This document shows, piece by piece, positions 23,561 through 34,422 of a stretch of DNA of 64,000 nucleotides (position 1 is the first letter of the stretch; every line of letters begins with the position of its first letter). Under the pieces are notes generated by a model that saw nothing but the letters and a program-made list of their open reading frames with translations, did no database searches and was not told where the DNA came from. Source of the DNA: Episyrphus balteatus (taxonomy: Eukaryota; Arthropoda; Insecta; Diptera; Syrphidae). The stretch lies in contig NC_079136.1 of assembly GCF_945859705.1 (NCBI RefSeq), forward strand, positions 110,690,028 to 110,754,027, read 5' to 3'. Both the position numbers and the translations under genes were made by a program.

Positions 23561-24233
23561 TAATCCTTTTTTTTTTTTGTTGATATTGTTATTCCCCAAT
23601 GGTTGAAATAATTTTACGTAGCATGCGATATTCCAAACGGTAACGTTTCATGTGAGTGAGTCTGAGTATTCATGCACCACCTCCGTACTCAAAACGCTAT
23701 GTTGTATAACCTGCAAAGAACATAAACACACAATTTTAACTCGGGGCGATATGTAAATTTATTATGAAAATTAATTGTTTGTCGTTAAAATATGTAGCAC
23801 ACCCTTAATCAAAATGAAGATACACATATGGATAGAGGGCAAAGTGAGAGGGTTGCCAGACTTTTTTTTTGCCAGTTAAATATTTTGCTGTAGAAGAATG
23901 TCAGAGCAGAGACATACCTACCATTAAGTTTGTTGAACTCATTTTAGATTGATAAAAGTTATGAGATAACTACAGAATTTATATTTATGCAATAAGAATA
24001 TGAATTGACGATGAATTGTAAGAAAGAAGCATGAACGTTAGAGGTTTCACTTAAAATTGTGAAGAAGTAATGGGAAAACATTTGGTTTTTTTTTTTGGCA
24101 TAGCTATGCGTTTTAGTTAACATGTATTACAAAAAAAAAAAAAAAATGGAATCTATTTTAATTACCTATATGTTTTTCCGGCCGCTGAAACCAATTTCAA
24201 AGTCTATTTTGACCTATCACTGATGGTTCAAAT

Positions 24234-24712
24234 AACACTGGTCAACAAGGTTTTTGCCACAACAACCAAAATATACTTTTTTAGTAGTTTTTGAGGTGCA
24301 GAACTCGAATCTGAAGTCAGAAAATTGTTATTGGCCTCCGTTTTTTAAATATTACCGTTAGAAAATGTCAAAAAACGTCATTTTGGCTGCTTTCGAGGTT
24401 ATGTTTTTATGTGGGGTAATACATTATGAATAAATTTGTAACGGTGGCTATAAGAACTGATTTTATTCTTTCAAAAAATGTTTACATCTTTCCGATATCT
24501 CTTTTAATGCCCGAGATATTTAAAATTTAAATAGCGGTCTTTGAATCAGAAACAACACTGGCCAACCAAATTAAACTTTTTTTGCCACAAGAACCAAAAT
24601 ATACTTTTCTGAAGGTTTTTGGGTTGCTGAGCTCGAATCCGCAATCAGAAAAATTTTATTAGCCTAAGTTCTTGAAATATTACCGTTATAAAATGCAAAA
24701 TAAAGGTTTTTT
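24234..24712. repeat. Diverged direct repeat (two copies, about 155 bp)
   Basis: Copy 1 (24234 to about 24385) and copy 2 (24554 to about 24712) share AACACTGG, then AACCAAAATATACTTTT, GAACTCGAATC or GAGCTCGAATC, and AAATATTACCGTTA blocks. Copy 2 abuts the inverted repeat that starts at 24713. About 170 bp of other sequence separates them. Confidence 0.75.
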
Positions 24713-26970
24713 TAAAGTTCATTTTTGCAAATTTTTGAAAATGCGACCCTGCTTAAATGGCAAGCCTAAGAGTTATAAAAAAATATAATGTTATAGGAAA
24801 TTTAATTTAAAAATTTTAATTTTCAGGATTTTTTAAAATTTGAAGTTTGAGTAGGGTAAATAAAGGCGAATTTAGAAAAAGGGCAAAAATCTATTTTCTA
24901 AACAAAACGTGATAGAAATAAAATTGAAATTGGAATCGATAGATATTATAAATATATGAAAGCCACACATACAAATAAAAAATGTAAAAAATCTACAACT
25001 CGAGATATAGTCTTTTTAGAGTCATGACACTCAAATTTGATATTTGAGAAATAATTCACCAAAAATCAGAATGAAAGATTTTTTAAATAATTTGTATGTG
25101 ATAAGTTAGGAAAAATTAAATAACTTGACACGTATCTGTCAAATTTTTAATTTAACTTACCGTTTTTGCGTAGGGATTTTTTGAAAAGGTGCTTATTTTC
25201 GTATTTCAGTATATTTAAGGAAAAAATCCCGTCATGGGACGACCTATCCACCTCATTATACCAGTTGAAAGCTATATTTTCCTAAGGGTATAGTGTCTAA
25301 AGAAACAGTTTGCACATGGGTTGCCTGGCGACATCCTGTCAAGGCATAGGGTTGCCACGCTTTAAAGTTCATATTTTGAGTTTTTTTGACAACGCCACCC
25401 TGCTTATATGGTAAGTGTTAGAGGTGTAAAAAAAATTTATGTCAGAGAAAATTAAATTTAAAAATTTGAATATTCAGGATTTTTAGAAATTTGACATTTT
25501 AGAAGGGGAAACTGAGGTAAATTTAAAAAAAGGTCAAAAAGATATATCCTTAACAAAGAGTGGTAGAAAAAATATTGATACTGGAATCGATAGATATTGT
25601 TAAATTATATAAGTCACACATACAAACCAAAAATGTAAAAAATCTACTACTCGAGATATGGACGTTTAAAAGTCAAAACCGTGAAATTCGATGTTTGAGA
25701 AATAATTCACCAAAAATCAGCACGAAAGGTATTTGAAATAATGTTTATGTTATTAGAGAGCATAAATAAAATAACTTGACACGTATCTGCCAAATTTTTG
25801 ATTCGACTTAGTTTTTGGTTCCTGTTTATTTTTGAAGAATTACAGATTTTTACAATCACTGTTTCGGTGTTATTCTTCAAAAATACACAGGAACCGAAAA
25901 CTAAGTCAAATCAAAAATTTGGCAGATACGTGTCAAGTTATTTTATTTATGCTCTCTAATAACATAAACATTATTTCAAATACCTTTCGTGCTGATTTTT
26001 TGTGAATTATTTCTCAAACATCGAATTTCACGGTTTTGACTTTTAAACGTCCATATCTCGAGTAGCAGATTTTTTACATTTTTGGTTTGTATGTGTGACT
26101 TATATAATTTAACAATATCTAGCGATTCCAGTATCAATCTTTTTTCTACCACTCTTTGTTAAGGATATAGCTTTTTGACCTTTTTTTAAATTTACCTCAG
26201 TTTCCCCTTTTAAAATGTCAAATTTCTAAAAATCCTGAATATTCAAATTTTTAAATTTAATTTTCTCTGACATAAATTTTTTTTACACCTCTAACACTTA
26301 CCATATAAATAGTGTGGCGTTGTCAAAAAAAAACTCAAAATATGAACTTTAAAGCGTGGCAACCCTATGCCTTGACAGGATGTCGCCAGGCAACCCTTAG
26401 GAAAATATAGCTTTCAACTGGTATAATGACGTGGATAGGTCGTCCTATGACGGGATTTTTTCCTTAAATATACTGAAATACGAAAATAAGCACCTTTTCA
26501 AAAAATCCCCCCGCAAAAACGGTAAGTTAAATTAAAAATTTGACAGATACGTGTCAAGTTATTTTATTTTTCCTAACTTATCACATAAAAATTATTTAAA
26601 AAATCTTTCATTCTGATTTTTGGTGCATTATTTCTCAAATATCAAATTTGAGTGCCATGACTCTAAAAAGACTATATCTGGAGTTGTATATTTTTAACAT
26701 TTTTTATTTGTATGTGTGGCTTTCATATTTTTATAATATCTAACGATTCCAATTTCAATTTTATTTATATCACGTTTTGTTTAGAAAATAGATTTTTGCC
26801 CTTTTTCTAAATTCACCTTTGTTTACCCTACTCAAACTTCAAATTTTAAAAAATCCTGAAAATTAAAATTTTCAAATTAAATTTCCTATGATATAATATT
26901 TTTTTTATAACTCTTTGGGTTGCCATATTGGCAGGGTCGCGTATTCAAAAATACGCAAAAATAAACTTTA
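24713..26970. repeat. 2.26-kb nested inverted repeat made of a repeated monomer
   Basis: The left arm (24713-25840) and right arm (25872-26970) are reverse complements with few differences, around a 31-bp centre. Each arm contains two diverged copies of the same roughly 0.5-kb unit, recognisable by GGAATCGATAGATAT, ACTCGAGATAT, AAATAATTCACC and CTTGACACGTATCTG blocks. Units are separated by a linker with GGGTTGCCTGGCGACATCC and ATAGGGTTGCCACGC. The order is A1-L-A2-loop-A2'-L'-A1'. No protein is coded. Transcripts would fold into a hairpin of more than 1 kb. Confidence 0.9.
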
Positions 26971-26971
26971 A

Positions 26972-27107
26972 GGCCTGGCAACCCTATGCCTTGACAGGAT
27001 ATCGCTAGGCAACCCATGTGCAATTTATTTCCTTAGACACTAGCTTTCAGAAAATATAACTCTCAACTGGTATAACGATGAGGGTAGGTCGTCCTATGGC
27101 CGGATCT
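26972..27107. repeat. Third copy of the linker unit, outside the inverted repeat
   Basis: Past the right arm another linker copy follows in the orientation of the right arm (GGCAACCCTATGCC, GGCAACCCATGTG, CTGGTATAACGATGAGG). It retains the TTAGACACTA segment that the linker inside the right arm lacks. This implies the monomer array was once longer on the right. Confidence 0.8.
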
Positions 27108-27159
27108 CCTACTATATGGTCATAACTATGAATTGAATATACATTTTAAATGCACATAC

Positions 27160-29640
27160 TATGCTTATTTGTGAATAAAAATGTATGTTTTAAATTTTTT
27201 TGCATTAAACGTGTATTTTATTTTATTTCGTTAAATACTAACGGTACAGATTATACAGATTTAAGATTAACATTTAACATTGGATAAAAAATTAATTTTT
27301 AACGATATTGATTGAAAAACATATTCCTTATACTCTGTGATTTAACAATATCATTACAGGAATTAATAAGAACATAGTTTTTATTAAATACATTAATTAA
27401 CAGATTGAGAGGACTATAAGCGCCATAGTTTGATCTACTAAAGATGTTACAAAGTGACATTTGTCTTCTTACACTATAACGACTTACTGTAAAATTCAAT
27501 CGGGAAAGGACCGATGGTGTTGAAATCGAACCATTAATTATTCCTATGATAAAACAGAACTGCAAATACTCTCTATGAGCAAAAAGAGATGGCAGATTTA
27601 TAAGTTGTAATCTATGAGAGTAAGGTGGTATTACAATTCTATCTGACCAGGGAAGGAAACGTAGACAAAATCTCATAAACCTTCTTTGAATGGATTCTAA
27701 TCTGTTGATATGAGTCGCGTAATAAGGTGCCCATACAACACACGCATATTCAAGAATTGATCTCACAAACGAAACATAGAGGGTTTTAAGCACATAAGGG
27801 TCATGAAATTCACGAGTAAAACGTTTAATAAAGCCAAGTGCCTTATTAGCCCTTTTTATTATATAATTAAAATGATCGATAAATGAAAGCTTTGAGTCTA
27901 ATACTACTCCAAGATCGGTAAAGCTAGACAAAATACATAAATCAGAGGAATTAAAGTTATATTTATGGACAAACCAGTTATTCTTACGCGTAAAACACAT
28001 TGACTTGCACTTCTCAACATTTAAAAAAAGACGATTATTATTGCACCATTCCCAAAATCTTTTCAAGTCATCTTGTAAAAGTTCACAGTCTAATATTGAG
28101 TTAATTTTTCGAAAAATTTTCACGTCATCAGCATAAATAAGAGACATAGAGTTTTTTAAGACAGACGGAAGATCATTAATAAATAAAACAAACAGTAAAG
28201 GACCAAGATGGCTACCTTGTGGTACACCAGAGTTGACAATAAAACATTTAGAACGTTCACCTTTAAAAATAACACTATTTAATCTATTTTTGAGATATGA
28301 ATCCAACCACTTAAGAAATTGATCGTTAAGACCAATTCTTTTTAATTTATTGAGAAGTATTTGATGATTAAGCTTATCAAAGGCTTTGCTAAAGTCTGTA
28401 AAAATGCAGTCAACTTGTTGATTCTTCTCAAATGCATCAATGCAGAACGTCGTAAATTCTAATAAATTCGTTGTTGTAGACTTTTTCTTAACAAAACCAT
28501 GTTGATTATCACATAGAACAGAAGTACAATGAAAAGACAAAACATCACAAACAATTGATTCAAACAACTTAGGAATGACAGATAGTTTAGCTATAGGTCT
28601 ATAGTTAGTTACTAAATTTTTGTTACCTTTCTTGTGAACTGGGATTAGAAATGAGTTTTTCCAAAGAGCTGGAAATATTGCACTATTTAATGATTGATTA
28701 AAGAGTAGAGACAAAGGATACGACAAATATATTGCACATTGTTTTAACATAAATGAAGGCAAGCCATCAGGACCAGGACTAAAACATTCATCTAACTTTG
28801 ATATGTACTGAAGGATAGTTGTCTCAGAAATTGAAAAATCAATAGAGTTAAGGTGTGAAAACTCATCAATAGTGAAAATATTATTTGTATCACAAGAAGA
28901 ATTATTTTCAAAAGCGCATTTAAAGTATTCACTAAACATATTGGATATTTCCTCAGGGTATTGACTTGTAGAGTCAAGATAGCTCATATTACTTGGGTAA
29001 CCGTCGGATTTCCTCTTACAATTTACGTATTTCCAAAAAATACGCGGGTTAGATTTTAATTCATTTTCAGTTTTTGATATAAAATTCGTGTAAAGAAGAT
29101 TTGAGTAGTTTATGAATTCATTTTTTAGTTCATTATAGTTCTTTAAAGCATCATCAGTCCTTAATCGATTAAACTTCACCCAAGCCTTATTTCTTTTATT
29201 TTTAAGAGTTTTAATATGAAGATCAAACCATGGTGGGCTAGTACTAGAAAGATTTGTTTTGCGTAAAGGAATAGTTTCTATAAAACAATCAAATAATGTA
29301 TTATAAAATCGTAAAATCATTTCATCAATATTGACATTGGAAAATAAAGCAAACCAGTTAATGTTATTTAGTAAATTAAAAAGTTGAGAAAAATTACATT
29401 TTTTAAAATAGAATTCATGCTGATTCTTACAATGAGAAGATAAGGAACTAATATTTAAATTCAACGAAATAGATAAAGCTGGATGGTGGCGATCTTCCTC
29501 TACTAGTTTTGTTTCGCTTATTAGGACAGCTCCGTCAGAGTTGATGTCGTCAGAAAAGAAAATTAAGTCCAAGGATTTGCCAAATTGATTTTTTGTAAAA
29601 AGCGATTCTTTGAAAAAGTCTGAAAAAAATGATTTTCTTT
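27160..29640 (-). mobile_element. 5'-truncated non-LTR retrotransposon (Jockey/CR1-like)
   Basis: The minus strand carries the C-terminal end of an endonuclease, a complete reverse transcriptase and a C-terminal region, then an AT-rich 3' tail running to roughly 27160-27240. Most of the endonuclease and any ORF1 are missing, typical of LINE 5' truncation. The 3' end is not sharply defined: there is no long poly(A), and I found no target duplication. Confidence 0.8.
27299..29638 (-). CDS. LINE ORF2 fragment: endonuclease tail, reverse transcriptase
   Basis: An open frame of about 780 codons, of which the last 757 (from a TTG codon at 29572) are clear element protein; no ATG start is expected because the element is 5'-truncated. 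Numbering from that TTG: the endonuclease end shows D27, H29, H30 in EDRHHP. RT motifs are SPGPDGLPS (265-273), NYRPI (323-327), FTDFSKAFD with D393 (391-399), GVPQGSHLGP (449-458), YADD with D482-D483, and a later LGVVLDSKL motif (554-562). The C-terminal region runs to residue 757. The frame has no stop across RT, so the insertion is fairly young or under little decay. The RT is of the Jockey/CR1 group; finer placement needs a tree. Without endonuclease it should not move by itself. Confidence 0.93.
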   Translation of the reverse strand, partial: RKSFFSDFFKESLFTKNQFGKSLDLIFFSDDINSDGAVLISETKLVEEDRHHPALSISLNLNISSLSSHCKNQHEFYFKKCNFSQLFNLLNNINWFALFSNVNIDEMILRFYNTLFDCFIETIPLRKTNLSSTSPPWFDLHIKTLKNKRNKAWVKFNRLRTDDALKNYNELKNEFINYSNLLYTNFISKTENELKSNPRIFWKYVNCKRKSDGYPSNMSYLDSTSQYPEEISNMFSEYFKCAFENNSSCDTNNIFTIDEFSHLNSIDFSISETTILQYISKLDECFSPGPDGLPSFMLKQCAIYLSYPLSLLFNQSLNSAIFPALWKNSFLIPVHKKGNKNLVTNYRPIAKLSVIPKLFESIVCDVLSFHCTSVLCDNQHGFVKKKSTTTNLLEFTTFCIDAFEKNQQVDCIFTDFSKAFDKLNHQILLNKLKRIGLNDQFLKWLDSYLKNRLNSVIFKGERSKCFIVNSGVPQGSHLGPLLFVLFINDLPSVLKNSMSLIYADDVKIFRKINSILDCELLQDDLKRFWEWCNNNRLFLNVEKCKSMCFTRKNNWFVHKYNFNSSDLCILSSFTDLGVVLDSKLSFIDHFNYIIKRANKALGFIKRFTREFHDPYVLKTLYVSFVRSILEYACVVWAPYYATHINRLESIQRRFMRFCLRFLPWSDRIVIPPYSHRLQLINLPSLFAHREYLQFCFIIGIINGSISTPSVLSRLNFTVSRYSVRRQMSLCNIFSRSNYGAYSPLNLLINVFNKNYVLINSCNDIVKSQSIRNMFFNQYR

Positions 29641-30230
29641 ACCAAGCTAAATCTCTAAAATTATAACAATTAAAAATCTGAAAAATATTCACATGATAGA
29701 TATACTTATAAAGTTTGAGTCTGTAAAGTTTTAAATTGTTTGAACCAAATTTTGAACAAAAACAAAACCCCATGTTATTCCCATAAGAAACTTCAACCGC
29801 TTGGCGGCACGGGTTAGGTTTAAGTTAGAGACTTGAAACTTGGGGAATATTTTTTTAGTTTATTTCCAGTCATATAAGATCTGAGGAGCATACAAATTAT
29901 AATTATTTTAAAAATCCCCTTTCTAAAAACATATAACATATTGAGAATTGTTAAAAAAATGACTGAGATATTGATAGATTACATCGTAATCTAGTCTGTA
30001 AAAATGGTGTTTTGTAAATAAAAAAAAAAAACGGAGGGTTCCAAAAATATAACAAAAATATTTGTATGCATTATTCGACCATACGAATAGCCTACACTAT
30101 GTAATATGTCGGGTGTATTTTCAGTGTCGCACCGTGTTATTTGTCATCATTTTTAAGTTTAAGAGATTTACAAAACTTATACATACAATTTTTCATTGCA
30201 AAATTTTTCTGTGATAGAAAATTTGTTTTT
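29641..30230. other. AT-rich sequence between LINE and tandem repeat
   Basis: No gene or clear repeat seen. It does not read as endonuclease in the frame of the LINE: a stop at 29639-29641 ends it. Confidence 0.5.
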
Positions 30231-30234
30231 TTTT

Positions 30235-31130
30235 TTTAATATCTCCTAAACGTAGGGTGGACAAACGATGATTTTTGTTTTGTATCCATTTCTCGAGGTG
30301 GACAAACGATAGTCGTTTGAGTTCTTGGAAAAAAAATTATTTTAGGGGATTTTAGGGACTTTGAAATGTTCAGTAGGTACACTATGGTGTATGCGTAACT
30401 TTTTTTTGGGAATTTTGAAAATTTGTTTTTTGAGTAGGTATCTCCTAAACGTAGGGTGGACAAACGATGATTTTGGTACGTTTCCATTTCTCGAGATGGA
30501 ACGATGGCCGTTTGAATTTCTGAAAAAAAAATATTTTTTGCGGATTTTAGAAAAAATGATATTTTGTATGAAAGGTGCTACAAAAAAATTCTTTTTGGAA
30601 AATCTCCTAAACGGAGGGTGGACAATCGAATACAAATTAAGATTTGTAGTCACGGCACATAAAAAACCGTCATGGGGTGATCCTTTTTTTTGACTTTTAT
30701 TCAAATGCCACAAAATTAACAAAATATATGGCTGCGATTTTTTTTTTATTATTTTTCTGATAACTGTCCTACCCTATCTACCGTTTTCGTTTCGACGTTA
30801 ACTTTTGGGACACCCTGTATAATGAACTCGAGTTCGACAAACGAAAGCTATTTGAATTTTTGAAAAAAAAAATGATTTTTGGGGATTTTAGGGGAATTAC
30901 AATTTTTCCCTCCAAAATTTGTTTATTGAATATCTCCTAAACGGAGGGTGGAAAACAATAAAATTTGGTATGTATATAGAACTCGAAGTGGACAAACGAT
31001 TGCAGTTTAATAAGTCTATTTCAAAATTTTTTTTAAGGGTGGACAAACGAAAATTTTAGGTAGGCAAACATGGACAAACGAATTAGATAAGTTTTGTTCA
31101 AAAATTTTGCGGTTGCAGTTCTGGCTTCAC
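30235..31130. repeat. Tandem repeat family with CTCCTAAACGKAGGGTGGACAA motif
   Basis: The phrase ATCTCCTAAACG followed by AGGGTGGACAAACGA or close variants occurs at about 30240, 30440, 30602 and 30930, giving units of about 165-200 bp. Each carries a second word, CTCGAGGTGGACAAACGA or relatives. The third unit is interrupted by the palindrome fragment at 30635-30817. The block ends with GGTTGCAGTTCTGGCTTCAC. A second copy of the family is at 53290-53830. Confidence 0.8.
30635..30817. mobile_element. Solo right-end fragment of the 1.07-kb palindromic element
   Basis: It matches about 19681-19863: the TTGTAGTCACGGCACAT block, ATATGGCTGCGATTTTTT, and the terminal AACTTTTGGGACACCCTG followed by TATA. 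Only one arm end is present, inside a unit of the tandem repeat family. Confidence 0.85.
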
Positions 31131-31350
31131 GGAGCTGTTTTAGCTGACATTTTTTTCCTTGTATTTCTTCACCCTTTTCCGTGCCCTTAATTGTGACAAA
31201 TAAAAATGCACCGGTAAAAACGAAAATGTGGTTTTTAAGTAGGAGCTGCCTACAACTCGGCTGAAATTCTTAACTTAAATTCTTAAGTTAACTTGACATT
31301 TTGATTAAATGTATATGATTTTAATAAAGATACAGTAATTTTTTGGGTTG

Positions 31351-32160
31351 GGGTCAAAATTCTGCCGGGGTCAAAATTCTGCTTTCAAAATTCTGCTTTA
31401 CAAAATTCTGCTTTCAAAATTCTGCTTTTCAAAATTCTGTTTTTCAAAATTCCGTTTTTCAAAATTCTGTTTTTCAAAATTCTGTTTTTCAAAATTCTGC
31501 AAAAAATTAAAAAGGGTTTGGAAAATGTTAAAAAGTGCGCGCTTTTTAACATTTTCCAAACCCTTTTTTTAATTTTTGCAAAAATTTGTAAAATCATCTT
31601 CTTGAAAAATTTTCTGCTTATTTGATTACTTACCTTCATAATTTGTCATTCTTTGAATGCAAATTAATTTTTGTTTAATAAATGAATAAATTTGAAAATA
31701 TTAAGAAAAGGTTTTTAATACATTTCCGAAAATAATTAAAATTTTTTTAATTTATCTAATAAAGATGAATATTCAAAAATTTGAATAAGAAAAGGCATAT
31801 TTTGTATCAAACAACATCGGTTCCAATAAGTTAAACATAGATTTTATTTGAAAGAAAGTCAGTCTATGCCTTTTAAAAAGTATTTACGACACTTAAACAA
31901 AAAAATTTAGGAAAGTGCCAATGTTGAATTACATTAATGAGGTGTATTTTTCTTTAGTCAGCGCATATGCTATAAAAAAAAACAGAATTGGCAGAATTTT
32001 TTTGTTCAAGTATAATGCTGGCAGAATTTTGAAAAGCAGAATTTTAAAAAGCAGAATTTTGAAAAGCAGAATAGAAAAAAAGCAGAATTTTGAAAAACAG
32101 AATTTTCGTTAAAAAAGCAGAATTTTGAAAAGCAGAATTTTGAAGCCAGAATTTTGACCC
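31351..32160. mobile_element. Foldback-like element with 15-bp subrepeat arrays at both ends
   Basis: The left end is GGGTCAAAATTCTG followed by about nine imperfect units of TTTCAAAATTCTGCT (31365-31503). The right end (about 32023-32160) holds the same array in reverse orientation and finishes CAGAATTTTGACCC. The termini are exact reverse complements for 14 bp. Long terminal inverted repeats built from short tandem units are the hallmark of foldback (FB) elements. The middle is AT-rich and non-coding; the repetitive SKFCF peptide frame is an artefact of the array. Confidence 0.75.
31506..31575. repeat. 27-bp stem hairpin with GC-rich loop
   Basis: AAAAAGGGTTTGGAAAATGTT...AAG and its exact reverse complement flank a 6-base centre TGCGCG. 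It lies just inside the left array of the foldback-like element. Stem length and perfection are far beyond chance in this sequence. Confidence 0.9.
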
Positions 32161-32165
32161 GATCC

Positions 32166-34121
32166 CTAATTTTTTATAGAAATTTTAGTTTTAATTTCGA
32201 AAAAAAAATAATTAATGTGTTGTCTATGTATCTTTCAAAACTCTTTTGCTTCCTTTTGTCAAAACTAAACACTCCTTCAATTGTCGCGATGTAAAAAAAA
32301 GCCACAAAAAAGAAAAAAATAAACAAAAAGAAATGAAAAATTCTACAATTGGCGTGTCACGAAGTGAACCACATTCATGATGCCTTCAAGCCGTCCGATG
32401 AAGCAATTATCCAAGTCAATTGAATATAAATCAAGGGTGGTGCCCCTACAGCACTCGCAGAATCACTGAGGCCAAGAAGAAACACTGCGCCGGCTGGCGC
32501 TAAAGAGATCAGGATAAAAGATTCTTATAACAGGTAGGGATGTTTTTTTTTTGGCCACATGGGGTCCAACGTAGTCGTCGTCGTTGTAGTCATCGACATC
32601 GTCATCGTCATCAACGTGTGGCGGAGGGTTCATCACTTCGAAATCAACTCTAGCAGTTGGGCTAGACCTTCTGTCACACTTCTGTTTTGTATATCTTTGA
32701 TCTCATCAGAGGGTGTTCCATTTCGTTGTTGGTATGTTTTCTTCGTCGCCGCTTCCTTTTTTTTGTATTTATTATTCTGTTATTCCATTTTTTTTTTCTT
32801 TGAAAATTAAAATCTCTTTTCGTAGATTTATCTTTCTTATAGAGCCTGGCCTGACTGTTGAAGTACGACACCACCATAGCAAAAGAGCCTGAAGCGGTTG
32901 TCGAAACAGTTGAATGACAGGTTTAACCGCAGATACAAATGCTAATGAAGCAAAATGGTTTTATTTATTTTATTTTTGTTTTGTTTTTTTTTTTCATTTT
33001 GTTGTTGTTGTTATTTAAAATCGGGTGCAAACGATTTGTGAAAGGATATTTTATAGATTGCTGAAAGGAGATACGAAATGGGTTGACGCTTGAACAAAAC
33101 AAAATAAAACAAAACATACAAAGAGCATCATTTAATAATCGTTTAATGAATTTACATCACAATTTATTGAATAATGTTATCGGCGATTAAATTTAAAATA
33201 ATTGGCAATATGGTTGGTTTATTGTCTTTGGATGTCAAATAAATTGATTGTATAATTCAACGACTTTAGGGGATTTAAAAAGCAATCCTTTTCTTTCGGA
33301 TAAGCTCAACAGCCCTGCAGCATTGGATGGTTTAAAATTTGTCTATTCAATATGGATAGACAGTTACAGTTTAAATATTCATCAATACATAGCGTAACCC
33401 GTCTATAGCTTTTAGCTGGTTTAACTGTTTTCCTAGAAATACCGAATATACTATTAATTAAAATCTTATTTTGTTTCGATCCAGTGATTTCCGAATAAAT
33501 TTATTGATGATTTTTTTTAAATTTTTGTCTAAGTAAAAATCTAAAAAATTAGTGTTTAGTTTTTATAGGGAATAAAGATCTTCGAAGTTTCATACACAAA
33601 ACTATTTCATCGTTTCAACTTAAAGATTAAACACATTTGCATTGCCTTTGATTTAATCTTGGGCTAAATACTCAAAGCAATTGGCATTCAGGTTCAGTTT
33701 GTTTGTCTTTGAGACATATGTATGTTTTGGAATCTATTGTGAAATATTTGTTTACTCAATTTATTATTGTTCATAGTACCTATGTAGGTATACAAAGATT
33801 TTGATTAAATGGTTTAATATCAAAATAAAGGAGTACCTACCTACAAGATTAATTAAACCAATATAGAAGTTTGTTGAATGAAATTGAGTGAAGCTTTGGA
33901 TTCCTTTGAATGCCTAACAACTTTTCTTCATCAATAGAAAACAACAATGCAACTAAACAGTGGCTTCAAAGAAAACTACTCTGTGTTAAACTTAACTATT
34001 AGATTTCAATTTGGAAACTTGTTTTATTATATTCTACAGAATTATTAATGTTCGATGAAATTGTTAGCCTTACGAGGATAAAAAAAGGGTCTGTTTGTTG
34101 GTGATTATTTTTAATCTAAAA
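32166..34121. other. Non-coding interval, partly less AT-rich
   Basis: No gene is supported. Between about 32340 and 32960 base composition is more balanced, and a donor-like AACAG|GTAGGG occurs at about 32530 on the plus strand. A GTCGTC-type patch (32570-32620) resembles fly regulatory or leader DNA. The rest is AT-rich with T runs. Confidence 0.4.
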
Positions 34122-34422
34122 TAGTGGAGTAACTAAAGCAAATTATTAGGGAACCCGGCCGAACAGCTCTGATTTCGACGATTTTTTTTTTCAAACTTCG
34201 GTAATTAAAAATACTTTAAAGTCTGTTAAAAATTGCGGATGTTGCCGTGTTGTTTTTTAGAATTAAAATTAATTTTTTTTTTTTTTTTTAGTAAACCAAT
34301 TTTTTTGCTTAAATTTCATAAAATAAATTATACCAAAAGATTCTCTAGGTAATAAAAAAAATCAAAGCTGTTCGGCCGGATTCCCTAATATTGCCATTTT
34401 TTGAACTTTAGTTATTCCACTA
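34122..34422. mobile_element. Nested small inverted-repeat elements
   Basis: The outer pair is TAGTGGAGTAACTAAAG (34122-34138) and CTTTAGTTATTCCACTA (34406-34422). Inside lies a second, GC-richer pair, GGGAACCCGGCCGAACAGCT starting at 34149 and its near reverse complement ending about 34384, flanked by TA. Either one MITE sits inside another, or this is a single element with two-part ends. No coding. Confidence 0.7.

Noticed and set aside
31348..31639. SKFCFSKFCF-type repetitive peptide and its antisense ILKNRILKN frame
   Set aside because: A product of the 15-bp array in the foldback-like element, not a conserved protein.
31351..32160. Possible CRISPR-like array of short repeats
   Set aside because: Units are directly adjacent with no unique spacers, and the DNA is clearly eukaryotic.
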